From an uncultured Clostridia bacterium (lineage in GTDB: Bacteria; Bacillota; Clostridia; Christensenellales; Borkfalkiaceae), in the NCBI GenBank assembly GCA_934272745.1, contig CAKQSI010000014.1, positions 1 through 47,431 on the forward strand: DNA of 47,431 bases, written 5' to 3'. Both the position numbers and the translations under genes were made by a program. The first letter of the stretch is position 1, and each line of letters starts with the position of its first letter. The notes beneath the pieces are model-generated. The model saw nothing but the letters and a program-made list of their open reading frames with translations. It ran no database searches and was not told the DNA's origin. Positions 26,354-34,300 of the stretch are shown piece by piece.

Positions 26354-27658
26354 ATGAAAGGCTTTATTAACGCCAAAGTATCGCTCCCGCGGGAAGGGGT
26401 GCGGCGACTTTCGGTCGGCGTGGAAGGCGGCAGGATCGTCTATCTCGGCGAAGACGCTTCGGTCGTTACCGAACCCTTCCCCTTAAAGGAAAACGAGATC
26501 GTCTGCCCCGGGTTTATTGACGAACATATTCACGGCGCGGCAGGCGCGGACGCCATGGACGCCGATAAGGAAGCGATCTTTACGGTCGCGGAAGCACTGA
26601 AAAAGGAAGGGACGACTTCCTTCCTCGCAACCACGATGACCGAGAGCGCGGACGACGTCTGCCGGGCGCTTTCCGCCGTGAAAGAGGCGATGGACGAGCA
26701 AGCCGCCGGGAATCGTGCGATTCCGGGCGGAGCGCAGGCATTTGGAGCGGCGCGAAATTGCGACGGTGTGCGAACGTTTGCCGGGGCGCAAAACCCTTGC
26801 CCGTCTTCCCCCGATAAAGCGGCATATAGCGATGCTTCCGGGGCGCAAACACAAAAAATTCCCGGGGCGCGCATTTTGGGCGTGCATCTCGAGGGTCCGT
26901 TCATTTCCGAAAAACATAAGGGCGCGCAAAGCGCAAAGTATATCCTTCCCCCAAGCGTTCCGGCGTTTGAACGGTTTTCCGCGGCAAGCGGAAACGCCGT
27001 GCGGCTGGTCACTCTGGCGGCGGAAGAAGACGAAAATTTTGCGCTGATCCGCCATTTGAAAAACGCCGGCATCTGCGCTTCCGTCGGGCATAGCGACGCG
27101 GGTTACGACACTTTTGCCGCCGCGGTGGAAGCGGGCGCGGACGCCGTAACGCACACGTTCAACGCGCAGCGCGGCATTCATCACCGCGATATCGGCGTGG
27201 CGGGCGGTGCGCTTTTGACCGATTCCGTGTACACGGAACTCATCTGCGACCTGATCCACGTCAGCGCCCCCGCCGTGCGTTTGCTTTTGAAAACCAAGCC
27301 GAAAGACAAGCTCATTCTGGTTACCGACGCCATGCGCGCCAAGGGGCTGCCGGACGGCGTCAGCGAACTGGGCGGACAGACCGTCTACGTAAAAAACGGC
27401 GAAGCGCGCCTTGCGGACGGCACTTTAGCCGGCAGCGTGCTGCAAATGAACGTCGCGGTGAAAAACCTCGTTTTACGTTGCGGCGCCGCGTTTTCCGACG
27501 CGGTGGACGCGGCAAGTATAAACCCCGCCGAACATTTGGGAATTGCTGCCGATTTCGGCAGCATTGCGATCGGGAAACATGCCGATTTCTGCGTTTTAGA
27601 CGAAAATTTTGCCGTGAAACTGACCGTTCGCGGCGGCGAAATTATTTACCGGGCTTAA
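26354..27658 (+). CDS. nagA: N-acetylglucosamine-6-phosphate deacetylase with an unusual 55-residue insertion
   Basis: This 434-residue amidohydrolase removes acetate from GlcNAc-6-phosphate, feeding NagB. Motifs are DEHIHG (56-61), VHLEGPF (metal-binding Glu180), GHSDA, THTFNA and VTDAM (catalytic Asp). Residues about 116-171, between the third helix and the metal-site strand, form a Gly/Ala/Pro-rich insertion absent from ordinary family members, which have about 380 residues. Its DNA carries repeats of CCGGGGCGCAAA. No clear ribosome site precedes the ATG, so translation is probably coupled to nagB. Its last codons are duplicated 64 bp downstream. Confidence 0.95.
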   Translation: MKGFINAKVSLPREGVRRLSVGVEGGRIVYLGEDASVVTEPFPLKENEIVCPGFIDEHIHGAAGADAMDADKEAIFTVAEALKKEGTTSFLATTMTESADDVCRALSAVKEAMDEQAAGNRAIPGGAQAFGAARNCDGVRTFAGAQNPCPSSPDKAAYSDASGAQTQKIPGARILGVHLEGPFISEKHKGAQSAKYILPPSVPAFERFSAASGNAVRLVTLAAEEDENFALIRHLKNAGICASVGHSDAGYDTFAAAVEAGADAVTHTFNAQRGIHHRDIGVAGGALLTDSVYTELICDLIHVSAPAVRLLLKTKPKDKLILVTDAMRAKGLPDGVSELGGQTVYVKNGEARLADGTLAGSVLQMNVAVKNLVLRCGAAFSDAVDAASINPAEHLGIAADFGSIAIGKHADFCVLDENFAVKLTVRGGEIIYRA

Positions 27659-27724
27659 TTACGAAATCAGGTATTTACTGCTCGATCCTCGTCCGCGGCA
27701 GCGGAATTATTTACCGGACTTAAT
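27631..27724 (+). repeat. Duplication of the nagA 3' end
   Basis: The last 28 coding bases and stop of nagA (27631-27660, core AATTATTTACCGGGCTTAAT) recur imperfectly at 27695-27724, 64 bp later, including the stop triplet. Core AATTATTTACCGG resembles the intergenic repeats at 39368 and 41771. Confidence 0.8.
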
Positions 27725-27732
27725 GTACGGAC

Positions 27733-27776
27733 AACGAGCCGGATTTTGCGATACGTATCGCAAAATCCGGCTCGTT
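27733..27776 (+). terminator. 44-bp perfect palindrome acting as the nagBA terminator
   Basis: Two 22-bp arms (AACGAGCCGGATTTTGCGAT-AC and its complement) meet without a loop at ATAC/GTAT. On the plus strand TCTTATTTTTATTC follows, giving a Rho-independent terminator. The core is shared with the palindrome at 40555-40598. Confidence 0.85.
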
Positions 27777-27899
27777 TCTTATTTTTATTCTTCATTCCGA
27801 CTCAAATTTTTTAGGCTAAATTTTCAAAGGTCGCCGTCTCACCGGCGGCTTTCTCCTATAAATGGAGCCTCTATCAAAGCGTTGACTTCAGACGCCAAA

Positions 27900-28349
27900 T
27901 TATACCTCATAGCGGTAAATAATCGGGATATCGTCATCTACATAAATCCGGATTTCAAAAAAGTTATCTCCGTACCTGGTGTAATGTCGCCCGGTTTGAA
28001 CGACTCCGCGCCAATAAACGGCAGATTGCCCCGTATAAAATTCCTCTTCCATAATCAATCGGTTTTTAACAAGAAACTTTTGCAGTTGCTTTACCGTAAG
28101 ATATTTATACCGATAAACAGGGCTTTTTCTTCCGAAAATGCACAATCTTTTGGCAATGCACACCTCAAGCAAGTCCGAAATGTCGCACGGAATGACGATC
28201 TGCGCATTCGGTTTCGTCCGTTCCTCCGCGGCGACACAATACCCCTCCGGAAAATGAAAAATTGACTCCCCGTCTTTTATCTCAAAGCCGCAGATCTCAC
28301 AATCGTGCAGAAAAACTTGGGGATATATATTCCTCTTTTCAAATTTCAT
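27900..28349 (-). CDS. Small protein behind the Rhs island, possible immunity-type protein
   Basis: This 149-residue protein has no signal or membrane helix. Its N-terminus (KFEKRNIYPQVFLHDCEICGFEIKDGESIFHF) looks like small beta-rich proteins often seen next to Rhs toxin genes, but I cannot name a family. It contains several Cys and aromatic residues and ends in RIYVDDDIPIIYRYEV. The ribosome site (AGAAG) is weak. It follows the Rhs-CDF cassette by 131 bp in the same direction. It may be the orphaned partner of a lost tip, or simply unrelated. Confidence 0.65.
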   Translation of the reverse strand: MKFEKRNIYPQVFLHDCEICGFEIKDGESIFHFPEGYCVAAEERTKPNAQIVIPCDISDLLEVCIAKRLCIFGRKSPVYRYKYLTVKQLQKFLVKNRLIMEEEFYTGQSAVYWRGVVQTGRHYTRYGDNFFEIRIYVDDDIPIIYRYEV

Positions 28350-28434
28350 TTTTTCTTCTAAAACTTATAAATTCCACGCGCAAATTATGCGCTGGGTATG
28401 CGGGAAAGCCCGGGCGCAATGACACAACCGCAAG

Positions 28435-28464
28435 TTGTGCGGCAACGGGAAATTTGCCGCACAA
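28435..28464 (-). terminator. Hairpin after the Rhs-CDF cassette
   Basis: TTGTGCGGCAA and its perfect complement form an 11-bp stem with an 8-base loop, 17 bp past the cassette stop. No T-run follows, so terminator strength is doubtful. Confidence 0.45.
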
Positions 28465-28480
28465 TTCCCAATATGCGCCC

Positions 28481-29743
28481 TCATAGCACGGCGCTGCGGT
28501 CGATTTCAAACACAAAATAGCAAGGAAGCGGTTCGTCGGCAAAGGCTTTATCGAGCGCCGCACACAGCTCCTCCTCACTCTCCGTCACGTCGTACGGCAC
28601 GAGAACGTCGAACACCAGATTGACGTGCGTCGGACCCTTGACGATGCGGAAATCGTGAATGCTGATCTTTTGGTTCAGCACGGCAAGCGTCTGCTTTACT
28701 TTGGCTTTATACTCGTCGGTTTCCTCGTCACCGTACAATATGGGATCGGTGTGTACCGAAAGGTGAATGCCGAGTTCTTTTTTAAAGTCGCGCTCGATAT
28801 TGTCCACCAGGTCGTGGCTTTTCATCGCGTCTTCTTTCGCGTCTACTTCCACGTGAACGAACACGTAGATCTGCGCCGCGCCGTAACTATGCACCGAAAG
28901 ATCGTGTATTCCCAGCACGCCGTCGTACGAAAGCAGCCGGGTGCGAATGGTTTCCACCAGTTCGGGTCCGGGAGTCATGCCAAGCAGCGGATCGACCGTT
29001 TCTTTGATGAGTTTTGCGCCCGAAACAATAAACCCAGCAACTCCTGCTGCAGCACCACCCGTGGCAATGGTTGCAATTCCAAGCCCTACGATAACAGCAC
29101 CGCCAATAACCCATTTCAACCATTTTGGCATAGTCCCGTTCGGGTCAACGTTCATAACCGGGTTGTTGTTGCAGTAAGCGTAAAGGTTGATACCGCCGAG
29201 GGTTTCCGGGTCTAAATACTCCACACTGTCGGGTGAAATAAATCTGCCCGTCTGCGGATCGTAAAACCGGGTCTTGAGCCAGTACAAGCCGAGATCTTTA
29301 TCGTAATAATACCCCCGGTAACGAATCGGGTTGATATTGCCGATAAACCCTGTCGACGTATTTTTCGTACCGTCCGGATTTAAGACTTTGTGGTTGCCCC
29401 ACGCGTCGTAAACGTAGCGGGCGACAACTGCCCCATTAGAATCGCACAGAGCAATGACGTCCCCCTGCACGTTTTTACGCAGGATATACGGTGAATAATT
29501 CAGCATAAACGAGCAAATTTCACCGTCTTCGTCACGATAGTACAGAATCGTATCTACACCGAACTTTTCCTTGTACAAGGTTCCATCCGCATGGAAATAC
29601 TCCGTAGCGGTACCTTCTTGCGGCGTCTTTTTCACCCGGTTTCCGTCGCCGTCATACACAAACGCCGTGCCGTCAAACGAGCTTACCAGATGGCAGAGCG
29701 TAAAGGTCAACGCCTTGCCGCGATAGGTCGTCGGGTTACCCAA
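28481..29743 (-). CDS. Displaced Rhs core cassette C fused in frame to a CDF cation-efflux cytoplasmic domain
   Basis: This frame of about 420 residues starts inside an Rhs core copy (YDGDGNRVKK, LYWLKTRFYDPQTGRF, LYAYCNNNPVMNVDPNGT). After Asn-Gly-Thr comes a hydrophobic Rhs-type linker (PKWLKWVIGGAVIVGLG). From about LIKETVDPLLG it becomes the end of the last membrane helix and the cytoplasmic domain of a cation diffusion facilitator: GIHDLSVHSYG, VHVEVDAK, SHDLVDNIE, HTDPI, then the Firmicutes-type extension IHDFRIVKGPTHVNLVFDVLVP. The CDF membrane half is missing. Base composition changes from AT-rich to host-like near 29025, the probable junction. No ATG with a ribosome site exists; TTG at 29743 is the first option. 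A consensus promoter lies just upstream. It could be a chimeric pseudogene or a recruited new protein. Confidence 0.75.
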   Translation of the reverse strand: MGNPTTYRGKALTFTLCHLVSSFDGTAFVYDGDGNRVKKTPQEGTATEYFHADGTLYKEKFGVDTILYYRDEDGEICSFMLNYSPYILRKNVQGDVIALCDSNGAVVARYVYDAWGNHKVLNPDGTKNTSTGFIGNINPIRYRGYYYDKDLGLYWLKTRFYDPQTGRFISPDSVEYLDPETLGGINLYAYCNNNPVMNVDPNGTMPKWLKWVIGGAVIVGLGIATIATGGAAAGVAGFIVSGAKLIKETVDPLLGMTPGPELVETIRTRLLSYDGVLGIHDLSVHSYGAAQIYVFVHVEVDAKEDAMKSHDLVDNIERDFKKELGIHLSVHTDPILYGDEETDEYKAKVKQTLAVLNQKISIHDFRIVKGPTHVNLVFDVLVPYDVTESEEELCAALDKAFADEPLPCYFVFEIDRSAVL

Positions 29744-29752
29744 AACGTCGTA
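29133..29752 (-). repeat. Rhs core repeat, copy C (620 bp)
   Basis: Nearly identical to 31971-32591 in the full-length Rhs gene. Homology begins at TACGACGTTTTGGGTAACCC and ends exactly at the Asn-Gly-Thr codons where the tips diverge. Confidence 0.95.
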
Positions 29753-29770
29753 TACGACCGCCGTGATAGT

Positions 29771-29799
29771 ATTATATATGAAACACGATTACTTGTCAA
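29771..29799 (-). promoter_or_regulatory. Perfect consensus promoter in front of cassette C
   Basis: On the minus strand TTGACA (29799-29794), a 17-bp spacer and TATAAT (29776-29771) match the sigma-A consensus at all twelve positions. Transcription would start about 20 nt before the Rhs core copy. Confidence 0.88.
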
Positions 29800-29805
29800 G
29801 AGAGA

Positions 29806-29842
29806 AAGAAAAATCGCGCCGGCGGGGCAAGCCCCGCCGGCG
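29806..29842 (-). terminator. Intrinsic terminator after immunity gene B
   Basis: CGCCGGCGGGG and its complement form an 11-bp stem with a CAAG-type loop, followed on the minus strand by CGATTTTTCTTTC. It lies 80 bp past the stop and directly before the consensus promoter. Confidence 0.85.
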
Positions 29843-29921
29843 TTTACTGTTCGGTCATTTTCACACTCTGTCTGGACTCGCGCAAAGCCGAAAAGGATAG
29901 TCGTTACATTCAATAAAATTG

Positions 29922-30191
29922 TTATAGAATGCCTAATTCATCACAGAACTGTTTATTTAATTCCTTCCACCTTTCTCTTCCTTTATCGGTCAACGAATAT
30001 GGATATTCATTATGTTCATTTGTCCATGATTCATTTGAATATATCAATTTATCATTGACCATTCTATTTAAGATGTTACGCAAATAAATATCATCAATTT
30101 TATTATTACACAGATCAAAATATTCTTTAATTTGTGTAAAACACTCGTCATCTGTCATTAGACAATCTAATACAATAAAAATTTTTTTCAT
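29922..30191 (-). CDS. Putative immunity protein of tip B
   Basis: This 89-residue acidic protein looks like a winged-helix fold (ILNRMVNDKLIY, then YPYSLTDKGRERW). It starts 15 bp after the stop of the tip B cassette with AGGA before the ATG, the same spacing as toxin and immunity genes in pair A. The DNA is strongly AT-rich compared with the host genes, suggesting transfer with tip B. Function as an antidote is inferred from position. Confidence 0.72.
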   Translation of the reverse strand: MKKIFIVLDCLMTDDECFTQIKEYFDLCNNKIDDIYLRNILNRMVNDKLIYSNESWTNEHNEYPYSLTDKGRERWKELNKQFCDELGIL

Positions 30192-30206
30192 ATATTTTCC
30201 TAATTT

Positions 30207-31091
30207 TTAAATCCAAGGATGAAAATGAAAATGTCGCCTAATACCATCTTTTATTATTTCGTGAAAACCACCTTTTGCCCCAGTCCATTTATTTATCAAA
30301 TTCTTATAAGTTGACTGCCCTCCCTTGAGAGATCCTTTAGAAGGTTCTACAAGTCGTTTTGTTTCTTTCCACCTACTAGAATGCTTTTCGATACTGTTCA
30401 ACATTTGTTCTGGAGTAGAAGCATTTCCAATACTACTTAAAACACCCGTAGTTATCGTCCCCGCAGTAGCTAAAGTTGCCGTTGCAATCATTAAACCATT
30501 ATACCATTTTTCATTCATCCCAGCATCAATCATCCAATTATTTCCCGTAAAAGCCTCTTGATATTCTGCTGAAGCAAACAAACCAGTTCCAAGACCAGCA
30601 AACGCGGTAACTCCACCAATTACACTTAAACAAGTTGCTCCCGAGAATACTGCTCCCACGCCACTTATTAAAGCCGGTACTGCCACCATCGTTAATCCAA
30701 TTGCCGTCATCGTGTTATTATCGCTTGCAGCCCCGCCAATAGTTAAACCCAACCCAGCTAAAGCCGTAATACCTAATATCAATGCCAAAGTGAGAGCAAA
30801 CGTCCCGTTCGGGTCGACGTTCATGACCGGGTTGTTGTTGCAGTAAGCGTAAAGGTTGATACCGCCAAGGGTTTCCGGGTCTAAATACTCCACACTGTCG
30901 GGCGAAATAAATCTGCCCGTCTGCGGATCGTAAAACCGGGTCTTGAGCCAGTACAAGCCAAGGTCTTTGTCGAAATAATACCCCCGGTAACGAATCGGGT
31001 TGATATTGCCGATAAACCCTGCGGATGTATTCTCCGTGCCGTCCGGATTTAAGACTTTGTGGTTGCCCCACGCGTCGTTGCATAGACACAA
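30207..31091 (-). CDS. Displaced Rhs cassette B: core fragment plus toxin-like tip, 5'-truncated
   Basis: The open frame (about 294 codons from a TTG) enters the Rhs core at DAWGNHKVLNPDG, 277 bp before the divergence point, and has no start codon with a ribosome site. After DPNGT comes a long hydrophobic region (FALTLALILGITALAGLG and further segments to about residue 230). A C-terminal domain of about 70 residues follows, with the pattern SRWKETKRLVEPSKGS, GGQSTYKNLINKWTGAKGGFHE and a histidine-rich end HFHFHPWI. It resembles small nuclease-type tips of polymorphic toxins, but no family is assigned. It is AT-rich. As an orphan it would be silent unless recombined into the full-length gene through the core. 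Confidence 0.72.
   Translation of the reverse strand: MCLCNDAWGNHKVLNPDGTENTSAGFIGNINPIRYRGYYFDKDLGLYWLKTRFYDPQTGRFISPDSVEYLDPETLGGINLYAYCNNNPVMNVDPNGTFALTLALILGITALAGLGLTIGGAASDNNTMTAIGLTMVAVPALISGVGAVFSGATCLSVIGGVTAFAGLGTGLFASAEYQEAFTGNNWMIDAGMNEKWYNGLMIATATLATAGTITTGVLSSIGNASTPEQMLNSIEKHSSRWKETKRLVEPSKGSLKGGQSTYKNLINKWTGAKGGFHEIIKDGIRRHFHFHPWI
30802..31078 (-). repeat. Rhs core repeat, copy B (277 bp)
   Basis: About 95% identical by eye to the last 277 bp of the core in the full-length Rhs gene. It ends at the same codons as copies A and C and begins abruptly at GACGCGTGGGG. Confidence 0.95.
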
Positions 31092-31100
31092 GATGGTTAT

Positions 31101-31126
31101 CCTGCAGGGGATAAATCCCCCGCAGG
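31101..31126 (-). terminator. Hairpin between immunity gene A and cassette B
   Basis: CCTGCAGGGGAT pairs with ATCCCCCGCAGG (one mismatch), 23 bp past the stop of the small gene and 22 bp before the core copy. There is no T-run. Confidence 0.45.
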
Positions 31127-31148
31127 AAATTCATCTATCAAAAACCAT

Positions 31149-31385
31149 TTAATACTTGTCCCGATTATTAATAATTAGCCCTAATGAATTTTTTGTCATA
31201 ACCCCCAGGTCATATCCTGTACCTGCATCATAATTTACATGATGAACATCAGGATCATCACTCATCAAATCCGTTAGGACTTCTATCAACCATTGACACG
31301 CAGCATTATCAACTTCCATTTGAACAGTATATTTGTCAAGATACTCAATATTTATCCTGCCTTTTAAAGTTTCATTTTCTTTCAT
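31149..31385 (-). CDS. Putative immunity protein of tip A
   Basis: This 78-residue acidic protein begins 14 bp after the stop of the full-length Rhs gene. AAGGAG nine bases before its ATG overlaps the Rhs stop region. It has predicted beta-alpha-beta character; the C-terminal half (VHHVNYDAGTGYDLG, then SLGLIINNRDKY) vaguely recalls small Imm32-like immunity proteins. Size, position and coupling fit an antidote to tip A; this is inference. Confidence 0.75.
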   Translation of the reverse strand: MKENETLKGRINIEYLDKYTVQMEVDNAACQWLIEVLTDLMSDDPDVHHVNYDAGTGYDLGVMTKNSLGLIINNRDKY

Positions 31386-31399
31386 TTAAGCGCTCTCCT

Positions 31400-34300
31400 T
31401 TATATATGCCAGGAATCAAACAGATCATATAGAATATGCGCCACCGGCTTCATTTTTCTCCCAAGAAGTTCCAAATTCAAGTGTTTACCTATCTTTCGCC
31501 CTTTATACATATGCGGATCATCAAATCGCATTTGTCTTAGTCCATCTTTGGACACATACCTAGGTTTTCCGGAGTTTGAAACCCCTGCTTTTTTATACCC
31601 TTTCCCTAAAAATCTCTGTCCTTCTTTAGCAGCCTTATACTGACCTGTTGCATGATAAACGCCCAGAACCATACTCCCGACCGTTGCAATTCCATCGACA
31701 ACATTTGAATACGTATCATACGCAGAATCGCTCCAGCCTAACACAGAATTAAACAATCCGTCACGCACGAAATTATAACCCGTTCCAGACTCAATCAATG
31801 TTGCTACACCATTTATTCCTGTTAGTGCACCCGCTCCAAGAGTCACTCCCGCAACAATTGACATTGCTAACGGAATTCCAGCTCCAAAAGTTGTAACAGA
31901 TAGCACGATTGCAGTAATAGCAGTCGCAACCATGCTAAACCCTTTCCAGAAAGTACCCAAATCCCATGTCGTCCCGTTCGGGTCGACGTTCATGACCGGG
32001 TTGTTGTTGCAATAGGCGTAAAGGTTGATACCGCCGAGGGTTTCCGGGTCTAAATACTCCACACTGTCCGGCGAAATAAATCTGCCCGTCTGCGGATCGT
32101 AAAACCGGGTCTTGAGCCAGTACAAGCCGAAATCTTTATCGAAATAATACCCCCGATAACGAATCGGGTTGATATTGCCGATAAACCCTGCCGACGTATT
32201 TTCCGTACCGTCCGGATTTAAGACTTTGTGGTTGCCCCACGCGTCGTAAACGTAGCGGGCGACAACTGCCCCATTAGAATCGCACAGAGCAATGACGTCC
32301 CCCTGCACGTTTTTACGCAGGATATACGGTGAATAATTCAGCATAAACGAGCAAATTTCACCGTCTTCGTCACGATAGTACAGAATCGTATCTACACCGA
32401 ACTTTTCCTTGTACAAGGTTCCATCCGCATAGAAATACTCCGTAGCGGTACCTTCTTGCGGCGTCTTTTTCACCCGGTTTCCATCGCCGTCATACACAAA
32501 CGCCGTGCCGTCAAACGAGTTTACCAGATGGCAGCGCGTAAAGGTCAACGCCTTGCCGCGATAGGTCGTCGGGTTACCCAAAACGTCGTACGAGACCCCC
32601 TCTCCATCATACGAAAGCAGGCGGTTACGTTTTGCCGCGGCATAGGTATAAAGGTATTCCGTGCCGTTGCCGCTTAACTCCCCGATGGTATAAGGATATT
32701 CCCGACGAACGAGAATATTCCCGTTTCCGTCGTAAACGAAAGTTGTAGTTTTGCCGAGCTGCGCGGCATTTTCCCGCGTGAGTCTGCCGAGCGCGTCGTA
32801 CTCGTAAGAGGAAAGCAGGTTGCCGTTTTCGTACACCGCGGAAATATTGCCCGCTTTGTCGTACTGATATTGCAGCGTGCAGTCCATTTTTCCGTTCGCG
32901 CCATGCGCATAACGAATGGACGAAATCAGCCCGGTTGCATGGTCTCCGGATTTGACGAAACTATACTGTTCCCGCGCGTTTTCCGTACCCGTAAAGGTAT
33001 GCACTTTGCCCTTAACTCTGCCGAGATCATCGTACAGCAATTCGTGCACATAATACCCGCAGGTGGCACTCTTTAGCCGGTCGCCCTTTTCGGAATCGTA
33101 CGCAAAGGTTGTAGACACCGAGGAACCGTCCACCGTAACGTTCCGCCCGGTCAGTCTGCCATAGGTATCGTAGGTATAATTTACGGCGTCGTTGCCGAAA
33201 CTCCACTTGGTCAGACGGCCGTTGGTATGAGTCAAAAAGAAATTCTTCGTTTCGACGCCTGTATAGAGGGCACCACCCAAATATTCGCCGAGCGTGGTGT
33301 TGTAGGTCTGCCAGCGCATCATCTGCGACGAAGTACTACCCGCTGGGGTATAAGTATACGAGTCAAAATCCCCTCGGCTGGTATAACTCCAGGACTTTTT
33401 ATCCCCGTTTGCATAAGTCACGGTTCTGGAACCGTAATGATCGGGATAGGAAACCGTACAGTAGACCGTTCCGTCCAGCTTGATCTCGGTCACCCTGCCG
33501 AAGCCGTCGTACTTGTACGAAACCTTGCCGTCGTCCCCCGTTTCTACCGCCGTCAATAAACCGGCGTCGTAACGGAGTTTCATCGTATTGTCCTGATCGC
33601 ACGCGGACTGCGTAAGACTGATTTTCCGCTTGCTTGCATTGTCGTAGCCGAAATACAGTTTTGCCCCGGAGGGGGATACGACCGACCGCACCCGATTGTC
33701 GTTTCCGTAATAGGTGTAAGAAGTATATGCTCCCGTTCCGTCCGGAAACTCGCCGCGCGGCGTGTACTCTTTCACCGTTCTGCCGTAATCGTCCGTTTCG
33801 CTTTCGGTCACGAAGCGGGAAGACGGATCTTTCTTGTGATAGGTCGCGCTGCGAAGAAGAACGCCGTTGTCGTCGTACTCGTTTTCGGAAACGTCGCCGT
33901 CGGTATTTTCCGCATAAAGCAGGTTTCCTTTCCGGTCGTAGCGCAATTTCTGCGTTACGGTCTTGCCGAAGCGGTCTATCGTTTCGATCTGCACGGGGCG
34001 TTCGTTTTCGTATGCAAGATACGAGAAACTTGCGCCGTTTTCCACCTTGCGCTTTAAGGTCTTGTCGGGATTGTTTTCCGTAAACGTAAAATCGTCTTTT
34101 GCAAAACGGATGCCGGTAAACAACGCGTCACCGTTATTATAGCAATATTCCGCCGAAATTGCAATCGTTTTTACGATTTTTGAACGATCGATCATCACGG
34201 GAACCGCCGCAAACTGCCAGTTACGGTCGAACCTATTGAAATTCGCACGGAAATATTCCACGGAATTGTCCGTATACGTCACCTTTGCAAGCAGTGCAAA

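Noticed and set aside
28435..31126. Integron attC sites between Rhs cassettes
   Set aside because: The hairpins lack the conserved core sites and no integrase is seen.
30718..31134. ATG-started frame of 138 codons across cassette B
   Set aside because: It reads the Rhs core in the wrong frame; the core frame is the one ending at 30207.
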